Shown here: positions 54,605-64,000 of the stretch, piece after piece
How positions within the stretch are numbered: position 1 is the first letter of the stretch
Layout: every line of letters starts with the position of its first letter
Source: Anaspis maculata
Lineage: Eukaryota > Arthropoda > Insecta > Coleoptera > Scraptiidae
Assembly: GCA_949128115.1 (NCBI GenBank)
Contig: OX421968.1
Location: forward strand, 30,966,877 to 31,030,876
DNA: 64,000 nt
Direction of reading: 5' to 3'
Position numbers and translations under genes: made by a program
The notes under the pieces: generated by a model
Database searches by the model: none
Told to the model about the DNA's origin: nothing
The model's input: only the letters and a program-made list of their open reading frames with translations

Positions 54605-55535
54605 GTGCTTTCCACCTAGCCTAGGGTTACCAACCGTACTCTTTAAAGAGTACAGGTACTCTTTTTGAGGTGAAAGAGTAGCGTACTCTCACTTTTCACA
54701 TTCTGAAGCCAAATGTACTCTTTTTAATTTATTCGAACGAATTTTTCCCATTCTCTTTTTTCTATTACTATAGACCATATAATATTGAATAATCAATGAC
54801 CCCACAAATTAGGTATGTTCTTGGGCGCATGCGTACTGCTGTAGATTCAAGACACAATCTCAGTCCAGTGCTGTGACTACTGTGCAGTCGTGCGATATTG
54901 GTGGTGTTGATATCTGTGTCAGTACTGATGTAAGTAATGTACCTAACCACTAACCAAAGCTCCCTGTACCTACTGTCACGTTCGCACGAAATCACGCATG
55001 TGGCTAAAATCCAAGAATATAAGGAATTTCCGTTGTGTTTTACATTAGGACGACATCATATTATACAATATGTAATACACGCGAAACGGTGGATTCTCAT
55101 GTGTGAATATCGCAAGATTTTGATTATCAATTGTCAAAGAAGGGTCAGAAAATCTTTCAAAAACTCGAATTTGACGGGTGTCACCGAATTTTTTGCGAAT
55201 ATCTTCAAATGGGAATCCGCCTCAAGTCTTCATGGTATTCAAAACAAACTGATCACGCCCCTTTTCCCGGAAAATTTTCGCCTGCGGCGCTATTTAGCTC
55301 GCTTCGCTCAAACTGTACTCTTTTCGTGTGGTTTGAGGATGATGGTAACCCTAACCTAGCCTCAAGTTCGGTACATCTGCCATTTACGCATGTGCGGGTT
55401 CCAAACGGTGCTTTCCATCTACGTGTTTCTACTCGGTTCTGCGCCGTTCATTGGATCACCTAAAATTTTGTGCCACACCATGGAACATGTGCCGTCTGGT
55501 GGTATTTGTACCGTCTAGGTGGAAAGCACCCTATA
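54605..55535. mobile_element. MITE with GTGCTTTCCACCTAG ends, split by a hAT-like element
   Basis: Outer ends GTGCTTTCCACCTAG and CTAGGTGGAAAGCAC are inverted repeats; the hAT-like insertion 54622-55353 sits just inside the left end. Confidence 0.5.
54622..55353. mobile_element. hAT-like MITE, 732 bp
   Basis: Ends TAGGGTTACCA and TGGTAACCCTA; perfect 8-bp duplication ACCTAGCC (54614-54621 and 55354-55361). Inside the left end are several gtactcttt words. No transposase. Confidence 0.85.
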
Positions 55536-55960
55536 TCTACCGGTTTGGCTAGTGGCGCTACTGCCAGAGATTTGTCGTTGTCGTTGTCACGGCTGTTAGA
55601 GACCAAGCAGGATTGTGCAAGTGGAAATGCAAGAAATAATGTTGGAACGTAGGTAAATGGTTTTCGCAAGTGTTAAACTAAAAATACAGTGTGTAGCGTG
55701 TTGTGGATCGTCGATTTTTTCGTTTTCTGCCCAATTTCGTCGTTTCCATCGCATGTGAGTTATGTCAATTTTATCTCCATTTCGTTTCTCCCATCATCGT
55801 CACTTTCGTAATTTTCATCACTATTCCTGTCGTTGTCATTGCTAAATACCTCGTATCATTTTCATTGCTATTTTTGTCGATAATATCGCTGCTTAGTTTG
55901 GACATTTTCAATCATCTATTCAACTACCAAGCTTTTTTTGCATATAACGGGTGTTTTTTT

Positions 55961-56044
55961 AAATCTGGCGTCAAGCATGCTGTGCTCCGGCCGAATGAAG
56001 TTTCTTTCGGCTGGAGCACAGCATACTTGGATGCCAGTAGATTT
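55961..56044. ncRNA. Pre-miRNA-like hairpin (or very small foldback)
   Basis: An 84-nt stem-loop with about 37 paired positions per arm (gcatgctgtgctcc against ggagcacagcatac) and a loop of about 9 nt near tgaagtttc; the mismatches are mostly G-T pairs. Size and shape fit a microRNA precursor, but it abuts a transposable element, so it may be repeat-derived. Strand unknown. Confidence 0.35.
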
Positions 56045-57297
56045 AAACAAGTGAGTATGCCTAATCCGTGGTATGCCTTCACGTGCGTGAGTCTCAGTAG
56101 CGCATTTTCTCAAAGAGGCATATTGTGGACGTAAAGAAATTTGGTTGAAGGAGAAACACCATTCCTTGCCCACTTTCTTCATTCGAAACTCATTGTGATA
56201 TTTTGTTATCAGAATGGGGTACTTGCCAATGAAATAGATTTGAATGAAAATTCTTTCACTCATCAATATTTTTTTGTTTGAGGGCGGGGCTGGGAGCGGC
56301 GACTAATCAACAGTAGTCTATTCTTTCCCATTTTTAGTCGGCTATCCAAATAGCTAAAGAATTAGATCGCTATGTCTTCAGGGTTATGTTCAACATTTAT
56401 CTCTTACTTTGGGGGCGGCGTGTGGGAGCGGCAGAGTTTGGCAAAGAGATTCTTGCACAGTTTGAGTCAAGAGTTTCTAAATGTTCGAGGTAGATTATCA
56501 GCTAAATCAGTGAAAATTGTTGAAAGTTGCACTTTTTTCTTTTGGGGGCGGAAGCTGGAGGCGGCGCCATATCAAAAGTAGCCTATCCTTTTCCATTTTT
56601 AGTTAGCTATCCATATAGCGAAAAACTTGGACCGCTATGTCTTCGGGTTCATGTTTTTCATTTATCTCTTACTTTGGGGGCGGCGTGTGGGAGCGGCAGC
56701 ATTCGGCTGAGCAAATGTTGCAGAATTTGAGTTGGCAGTTCCTAATGTTTAAGGGAACATCTCAATCAGTAACATTTGTGAAAGTTGCACTTTTTATCTT
56801 TTGGGGGCGGAATCTGGGGGCGGCGACCAACCAAAAGTAGCCTATCCTATCCCATTTTCAGTCAGCTATTTATATACCGAAAGAATCAGATCGCTATGTC
56901 TTCGGGTTTATGTTTTTCATTTTAAAGTGATTGGGGGCGGTCTTTAGCAGTTTTTTCATGTCGGCGGCGCATATTGAAGACGGAATGTTTCTTGGCTTAC
57001 GTTTATAAGTGGCAACTATGTATTATTCAAAAAATGACAACACCAGAGCATCAGGTCTGGTAGAAAGTGCAATATTATGTTATTTCAAGTTTATCGGGGG
57101 CGGTTTTCTCTATGTTGGCGGCGCAATATGGACATCCAATATAGCCTAGCCCTCCTTCGGGAGTGGCAGCTATGTAACAGCGAAAAAATTAGAAAGCTAG
57201 GTCGTCTAGTTTGGGAGGAGTTCGAGGAACGGACGGACGGACGGACGAACAAAGCGGTTGCAATAGCGATTTTCATCAAGATGGAAAATGCGCTAAA
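56040..57297 (+). mobile_element. GCGCTAAAAA-family element (GGGGGCGG subfamily), complete
   Basis: Starts TTTAAACAAGTGAGTATGCC and ends GGAAAATGCGCTAAAAA. Units with gggggcggcgtgtgggagcg; the end tract gacggacggacgaacaaagc near 57230-57254. The best uninterrupted copy in the window (about 1.26 kb). Confidence 0.7.
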
Positions 57298-58097
57298 AAA
57301 CATCCCTTAGGTATATTGCTTTCAACGCCACTGTGAAGTTCTTGGATCACATGTGGATGCATCTGATTTGAAATATGACTGTTGTACCTATTTTCGTTTT
57401 TGTTTCATTGTCTTTTCATGAGACTATGAAAGACAACACGAACCTAGGTTATAAATAGTATATTATATACCAAGGTTGAGAAAGTATTATTATAGCTGAA
57501 GCGCCAGTTTAGATCCCGAAGCGCAGCTGAGGGATATAAGGCGCTGAAGCTATAATAATTTTCTCGACCGTGGTTTATATAGAATTTTTTTTACTACTTA
57601 AAAATCGCCATCCCAGTTGAGGAACAGGTTAATAATGATGTACTTCACGGCTAGTAGTGAAAAAAAAAATTTTTAGCGTCGCGTCGCATATCGTGTTGAC
57701 ATTTATGTAATTTGACCAATAAGGGATTGCTTTTGGGCTACATGCTTTTACATATAGAATTTCAGCCAATCAGGAATGTTTCAACGCTATATGTTCTTCC
57801 AGGTTAAAGTATATAGATTTATATGAATCTATATGATTCTGCATGGAATTCCATATCAAAGACCTTCAATTGTATCTGACTCTATATGGCTTCAATATGG
57901 TTTTTTAGTATCTCCATATGGATTTTCATATACTATTTGTACATGGTATCTATATGGAATTCCTGTTTCAAAGTCCGGATTCAAACCATATAGAAGCAAT
58001 ATAGATTTTTTTTTAATGGTTTCATATGACATTTGCAACAGTGAACCCCCACTGTCCCCATATGACTCAATGCTAATGCGAAATGCTTTTATTTGTA
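57298..58097. other. No gene; hairpin and catatgg repeats
   Basis: 57470-57575 is an imperfect hairpin (attattatagctgaagcgcc versus its inverse). 57810-58060 is rich in tctatatgg/catatgg words like those at 54365-54595. Confidence 0.4.
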
Positions 58098-58276
58098 TAC
58101 AGGGTGTTTCCAAAATGGTGATACAAACTTCTAGGGGAGATTCCCCATAAAAAATGGACCAGGAAAAAATATAACTTCAATGTCCTAAAGTGCTCCGTTA
58201 AAAAGATACAGGGTATTCAAGTTGACTCTTTAAAATCGATTTTTTGACATGACTTTTGAACCGTTCAACTAATTTT

Positions 58277-60060
58277 GTTCAAAGGACCCCGCACGATTCT
58301 TATGGAAAATGGGTCTCGGTCAAATTCCCTGATTTTCTTGTATGTTGTAGCCCAATTTGACACGAGCCAAAAACCATCGTCCGTTACCCTAAAAAATGAA
58401 TAGGTTTTTTTCTATAAGGGGTTGAAGATGGGTTATTTCAAGGTAAAAAAATATGTTCCAACGTAAGTGAGAACACTTCAACGTCCTTTCTGACACATAT
58501 AACTCATGACAATTCCCTTTTTCTTTTGTGAAAAAATCAACCCCCTCCCTCACCCCCAACCCCTACTTGTGAGTATCAAATTCGAAATTACGTTCGAAAG
58601 TCATGCAGATGGTTCTATTTTATCGAATTATCAATTTTGGCACAATTTTTTTTCTCAACCCCCAAATAGGGGGTGGGGTTGAAAAAAAAACCATCGGTCA
58701 ATTCGACTGAATTTCTGATATTGTGCTTTACCAGTTACGCTAAACAAGATTACCAAGGGAAAACTCATTCGTATGACCAGTTTCCACCCCACAGAGGGTT
58801 GAAGTTGACTATAATGACGCATAAAACATTCTTCCATGTCATGAACCAAATGAATGGAAATAGTGGACTTTCATATCATCTTGTTCCGTAAAAATGTCTA
58901 TTCTCCAAAAATACTTTCAATCCCGTCCTTCATCCCCTATCCCTGTTTCTGAACATCATATTCGAAACAAATCTTGGAAATTATATCAATTTTTATTTCA
59001 TCCTTCAAATAGTCGCAGTAGCTAGAATAAGAGTGTGACATAATATTTTGCTCTGATTGAGCAGCTTTCGCTCCAAATGACATAAAATTCTTCAATCTAA
59101 ACTATAAGTAGAGGTGTATCCGTACAAAAGAAAAAAGTTAAGAACTATGTAGGTACAGGTAAACATAATTAACCTGCTATAAAGTTGCGACTTGATAGGA
59201 GCACCAATATTTTTAATAATAATCCAGGATAAAAATCATTCAATCAAATGTATGTCCCACCCTGCTGTAAGGGTGCTAACATAAGCATAATAGTGAAAGT
59301 GAATTTTGAGAGGGGATTCACAATCAGATGCAGAGAATCCGACCGTCGACCTTCTCCTTCATTTTCAAGATTTATTTCGAATATGATGTTCAGAAACAAG
59401 GATAGGGGATGAGAGACGGGGTTGAAATTATTTTTGAAGGATAGGCATTTTTACAAAACAAGATGATATGAAAGTCCACTATTTTCATTCATTTTGTTTA
59501 TGACATGGAAGAATGTTTTATAGTCAACTTCAACCCTCTGTGGGGTGGAAACTGGTCATACGAATGAGTTTTCCCTTGGTAATCTTGTTTAGCGTAACTG
59601 GTAAAGCACAATATCAGAAATTCAGCCGAATTGACCGATGGTTTTTTTTTCAACCCCACCCCCTATTTGGGGGTTGGAAAAAAAAATTGTGCCAAAATTA
59701 GTAATTCGACAAAATAGAACCATCTGCATGACTTTCAAACGTAATTTCGAATTTGATACTCACAAGTAGGGGTTGGGGGTAAGGGAGGGGGTTGATTTTC
59801 TCACAAAAGAAAAAGAGAATTGTCATGAGCCATATGTGTTAAAAAGGACGTTGAAATGTTCTCACTTACGTTGGAACATATTTTTCTACCTTGAAATAAC
59901 CCATTTTCAACCCCCTATAGAAAAAAAAAACTGTCCATTTTTTTGGGTAACGGACGATGGTTTTTGGCTCGTGTCAAATTGGGCTACAACATATAAAAAA
60001 ATTAGGGAATTTGACCGAGACCCATTTCCCACAAGAATGGTGCGGGGTCCTTTAGAACAA
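58277..60060. mobile_element. Foldback element of 1.78 kb nested in the left arm
   Basis: 58281-58900 is inverted at 59440-60053 (aaaggaccccgcac against gtgcggggtccttt; tggactttcatatcatcttg against its inverse). The spacer 58900-59440 is AT-rich. Removing the interval rejoins the outer arm to match 63640-63740. Confidence 0.7.
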
Positions 60061-61091
60061 AGTTAACCAGAATAGGTCTCTATCGAATAATAACAACGTG
60101 TTTAGAAAAAAAAATTCAGGGGCGTAGATAATGTGGGGTGCCTTCATATTCCCCCCCCTCTATTTTTTACCCCTCTAGCTATTTTGCCAAAGTGTTCTAA
60201 TTTTTGGATTCTACGTCCAATTTAGACTTCAAAGTTACCCTTGCAAAATTTTGATTAGATGCTTTATTTTCGAGATATTTGGGTTTGAAATATAGAATAT
60301 AATAGAATAGAATAGAATCCCGTCAAACAATTTCACTAAATGTGTCTGTAATGTGTCCATGATGCGACCTCATGGACGCAACGCATGTGTCCGCATGGGT
60401 CAGACGCGTGTCCGACGAAAACACGGACGCATGTCCTAAATGTCCAGTCCGCGTCTCAACACATGCGTCGACGCGCGTCAGACACATGCGTCAGTCACTT
60501 ATAGACGTTTGTACCTATAAAATGTCCGACAAATGCGTCTGTCATGTGTCAGACGCGCGTCCGTATTTTCATCGAGCACGCGTCTGACGCATTACAGACG
60601 CATTTGTCGGACATTTTATGGACACAAACGTCTAAAAGTGACTGACGCATGTGTCTGACGCGCGTCGACGCATGTGTCTGACGCGCGTCGACGCATGTGT
60701 CGAGACGCGGACTGGACATTAAGGACATGCGTCCGTGTTTTCGTCGGGCACGCGTCTGACGCATTACAGACGCATTTGTCGGACATTTCATGGACACAAA
60801 CGTCTATAAGTGACTGACGCATGTGTCTGACACGCGTCGAGACGCGGACTGGACATTTAGGACACGCGTTCGTGTTTCCGTCTTTGTAGGTACCCACTTA
60901 CGTCGACGCGCGTCAAACGCATGCGTCAGTCACTTATAGACGTTTGTACCCATCATTTGTCCGACAAATGCGTCTGCCATGCGTCAGACGCGTGCCCGAC
61001 GAAAACACGGACGCATGCTCTAAATGTCCAGTCCGCGTCTCAACACATGCGTCGACGCGTTCTCCTTCCAGGTGGTTTTCAATGGAACTTA

Positions 61092-61256
61092 GGGTGTGTT
61101 CAGTCAGCTTATTTAGCCGCAAGTTTAAATTTTAGCGGTAAGCGCTGCATCGCTTATTGGCTGTTCTCAGAAGGCTGGTTCGTAAGAGCCAATGGGCGTT
61201 GCTGCGCTTGCGACTAAAATTAAAACTTGCGGCTAAATAGGCTGACTGAACGCACC
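61092..61256. mobile_element. PIF/Harbinger-type MITE, copy 2
   Basis: GGGTGTGTTCAGTCAGC to GCTGACTGAACGCACC-like end; left TTA present, right flank TTT. Very similar to 11188-11353. Confidence 0.75.
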
Positions 61257-61439
61257 TTTTTATAATCCAAACCACACCAATACCATTCGAAACTGTCACT
61301 GTCACACTCTCGAGTTTGTTTTTAATAGAATATTGTTCCTAAATGCCTTTATGCATAGTCGCAAGGCTCGTAATTGTGGACAAGAGCGCCAACGCCATCT
61401 ATGAATGGTTCGATGAACGTCACCAAAGTTATTTTACGA

Positions 61440-62860
61440 TGTTCAGACGCGTTGTGTTAGCCGCGTGAGTTTTTTTGACAGACGCATGCGTTTCGACGCA
61501 TGTGCCTACACTGTAGACGCATGCATCGTCAGTCACATGCGTCAGCTCAGCGGACAAAAACGTCTGGACGCATAAGTCTGTCATATGGACACATTGGTAC
61601 GTGCACACAAGCGCCCGTCTGGAAAGGGAAGGCACAAGGGTCTGAACGAATGCGTCTGTTGTTCAGACCCATTTTGTTAGTCGCGTGAGTCTTTTTGACA
61701 GACGCATGCGTTTCGACGCATGTGCCTACACTGTGGACGCATGCATCGTCAGTCACATGCGTCAGCTCAGCGGACAAAAATGTCTGGACGCATACGTCTG
61801 TAATATGGACACATTGGTACGTGCACACAAGCGCCCATCTGGAAGGCACAAGGGTCTGGACGGATGCGTCTGTTGTTCAGACGCATTGTATTAGTCGCGT
61901 GAGTCTTTTTGACAGACGCATGCGTTTCGACGCATGTGCCTACACTGTGGACGCATGTATTGTCAGTCACATGCGTCAGCTCGGCGGACAAAAGCTTCTG
62001 GAGGCATACGTCTGTAATATGGACACATTGGTACGTGCACACAAGCGCCCGTCTGGAAGAGGAAGGCACAAGGGTCTGGACGAATGCGTCTGTTGTACAG
62101 ACGCATTTTGTTAGTCACGTGAGTCTTTTTGACAAACGCATGCGTTTCGACGCATGTGCCTACAGTCCTACACTGTGAATGCATGCATGGTCATTTGTCA
62201 GTCACATGCGTCAGCTCAGCGGACAAAAACGTCTGGACGCATACGTCTGTAATATGGACACATTAGGTGCTTTTCTTTTACAACCTGAACTAAGTATTCT
62301 GACCTAGTTGTTAGTGGTATCTCACTTTCGCGCATGCGATTTCTCGCTCTTTCTCTCTCTAACTTAGATCAGATCAGTGAGTTTTGTGCTAAAAGGAAAG
62401 CACCTATTGGTACGTGCACACAAGCGCCCGTCTGGAAGGCACAAGGGTCTGGACGAATGCGTCTGTTGTTCAGACGCATTGTGTTAGTCGCGTGAGTCTT
62501 TTTGACAGACGCATGCGTTTCGACGCATGTGCCTACACTGTGGACGCCTGCATCGTCAGTCACATGCGTCAGCTCAGCGGACAAAAGCGTCTGAACGCAT
62601 ATGTCTGTAATATGGACACATTGCTACGTGCACACAAGCGCCCGTCTAGAAGGCATAAGGGTCTGGACGGATGCGTTCGTTGTTCAGACGCATATTGTGT
62701 TAGACGCATGAGCCTTTTTGACAGACGCCTGCGTTCGGACGCATGTGTCTACAGTGTGGACGCATGCATTATCCAGACACATGCGTCAGCATGGCGGACA
62801 CTAGGGTCTGAACGCATGCGTCTGTCGAGGAGTCACAGACGCAAATTGTTTGACGGGAAT
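61440..62860. repeat. Tandem array, six units of about 215 bp
   Basis: Units start ttagtcgcgtgagtc-like at 61457, 61677, 61891, 62111, 62484 and 62700 (spacing 220, 214, 220, about 229 after removing an insertion, and 216). Each carries gtgcctacactgt and acgtgcacacaagcgcc. Confidence 0.85.
62265..62405. mobile_element. MITE, 141 bp, inserted in the tandem array
   Basis: Ends AGGTGCTTTTCTTTTA and TAAAAGGAAAGCACCT, flanked by ATT (62262-62264, 62406-62408). The neighbouring units give the empty site (gacacattggtacg), proving a 3-bp duplication. Confidence 0.85.
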
Positions 62861-63430
62861 AGAATAGAATAGAATAGAATATTTATTCACTTGATGAATT
62901 ATTTCATGTGATATCGTCACAGTAAGTACGTGTATACAGTAAAAATAAAAATATGATTAAAAACACAATTGGAAAGACAGATACAATTAAAATATCAGTT
63001 CACAGATTGCTATCACAGTCGTAACTACAAAAAGAAAAACAGAAACCGCACAGCTCGAGATCACGCCACGGAGCTCAAGCCGAAAAATTCCCTCACCTCG
63101 TACAAACAGTTCTCCGTTAGGATCCGCTTGACCTCCTTCTTGAACAATCCGACACCACCCATCTGCCTGATATGGAGGGGTAGTCTGTCAGAACGACCCC
63201 AGCATACGCAGGCGACTTCTTGTAAGTCTCATGCAGAGCTCTGTCCATATCACAGGTCCATGTAAAGATCTTTCCCCCTTCTGATTTTGGAAACATCTCG
63301 AAATCACCACTTTCAATGAGCCCAATTTTTTTTCCTGAAAACTTCTCGTTTCTTAGAAAAAAATAGTGGTTTATCAACTTAAAAATTCTAGAGAACCTAC
63401 TTCTGCTGACTGTTGAGAAATCTTGAGTTT
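62858..63430. other. No gene seen
   Basis: Starts with the agaat microsatellite; 62970-63330 is unique-looking but its frames show no domain. Confidence 0.35.
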
Positions 63431-64000
63431 TTTTGGATTCTAATTTTTAGGCCTTTGAAAGTGGCAATTTCGAGATGTTTTCCAAAGTTTCAAACCCAGA
63501 TATATCGAAAACAAAGCCTCTAATAAAATTTTTGCAAAAGTAACTTTTTTTTCTAAATTAAACGTAAAATCCAAAAATAAGAACAATTTGGAAAAAATAG
63601 CTAGGGGTGGAAAAATAGGGGGGAAAAAATGAGGACACCCCATTATCTACACCCCTGAACTTTTTTTTCCTCAACACGTTACTATTATTCGATAGAGACT
63701 TATTTCGGCTACGTTGTTGAACATTTGAACAAAATCGGTTGAACGGTTCAAAACTTATGGCAAAAAATCGATTTTGAAGATTCAACTTGAACACCCTGTA
63801 ACTTTTCAACGGAGCATTTTAGGACATCAAAGGTATATTTTTTCCTGGTTCATTTTTGATGAGGAATCTCCCCTAGAAGTTTTTATCACCATTTTGGAAA
63901 CACCCTGTACAGGCTGGTCCAGGTTATAATAGCAATAATTCACCATTCGATGGTCCATCGAAAACTAGGTCGTAATGCATAATTTAATTTTTCTCCAAAA

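Larger units (their letters stand above)
60319..62857. mobile_element. CpG-rich element built of GACGCATGCGTC-type repeats, 2.54 kb
   Basis: Exact 15-bp inverted ends CCCGTCAAACAATTT and AAATTGTTTGACGGG, lying in an agaat microsatellite; AATAGAAT is present directly on both sides, compatible with an 8-bp duplication, but the microsatellite makes the length uncertain. The body is almost entirely gacgc/gcgtc words, many as the palindrome gacgcatgcgtc. The left part has units of about 170 bp in alternating orientation, the right part six direct units of about 215 bp. Long open frames here on both strands are artefacts of the repeats. Two MITEs have inserted in it. Superfamily unknown; minisatellite-filled MULE-type foldbacks are a possible comparison. 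Confidence 0.7.
58100..63907. mobile_element. TA-flanked mariner-type structure of 5.8 kb, heavily nested
   Basis: Ends CAGGGTGTTTCCAAAATGG and the inverse, with TA on both sides (58098-58099, 63908-63909). The left arm (58100-58280, continuing at 60061-60310) is inverted at 63430-63907. A foldback element (58277-60060) interrupts the left arm and a GACGC-rich element (60319-62857) sits in the middle. No transposase remains. Confidence 0.7.

Noticed and set aside
60319..62857. CRISPR array
   Set aside because: Units are about 215 bp with no unique spacers, and the genome is eukaryotic.
60372..62872. Long overlapping open frames on both strands in the GACGC region, Cys/His/Thr/Arg-rich
   Set aside because: They are the repeats read in several frames; the same peptides recur on both strands and in every unit, with no start context or splice pattern.

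Overview
This is a eukaryotic, almost certainly insect, nuclear genome window. It is AT-rich, has very short introns (59-78 nt) beside very long ones, and is dominated by transposable elements of the Tc1/mariner, hAT and PIF/Harbinger types, plus solo LTRs. The frequent 'aggtaggtac'-like words and the element mix fit a sap-feeding hemipteran (for example a mealybug or aphid relative), but the order is a guess. There is no sign of bacterial or viral sequence.

Only two host genes can be supported. (1) A compact three-exon secreted lipase / phospholipase A1-like gene on the + strand (14142-15265), with its own TATA box and polyadenylation signal. (2) Most of the window is one gene on the - strand: the insect Shark tyrosine kinase (SH2 - ankyrin repeats - SH2 - kinase). 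I reconstructed eight coding exons from 50904 down to 20379. All exon phases join without a stop and give a 732-residue protein. One intron of about 22.5 kb (27735-50208) separates the ankyrin repeats; a 1.35-kb and a 3.9-kb intron interrupt the kinase domain.

The rest is nested repeats. Region by region: 1-13.5 kb, a hAT-like element, long-armed foldback elements, a decayed mariner and a Tc1 relic, and a solo LTR. 13.5-20 kb, the lipase gene and a second hAT-like element. 20.4-50.9 kb, the Shark gene; its introns hold a third hAT-like element with ACCGGTTAACC subterminal repeats, a roughly 1-kb array of GAA/TTC heat-shock-element-like motifs, a solo LTR, a family of minisatellite-carrying elements ending in GCGCTAAAAA, large palindromes, a decayed mariner, and an apparently intact mariner (360-residue transposase, DD41D spacing, about 690-bp inverted repeats). 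51-64 kb, no gene: foldback elements, a fourth hAT-like element, another GCGCTAAAAA element, and a 5.8-kb TA-flanked structure that encloses a CpG-rich 2.5-kb element built of GACGCATGCGTC-type repeats.

The two host genes show no functional link. Shark is known in flies to act downstream of the engulfment receptor Draper and in epithelial morphogenesis; the lipase is a secreted lipid-hydrolysing enzyme. The best candidates for something undescribed are the GACGC-repeat element, the GCGCTAAAAA element family with interchangeable minisatellite cores, and the heat-shock-element-like array inside the kinase gene.
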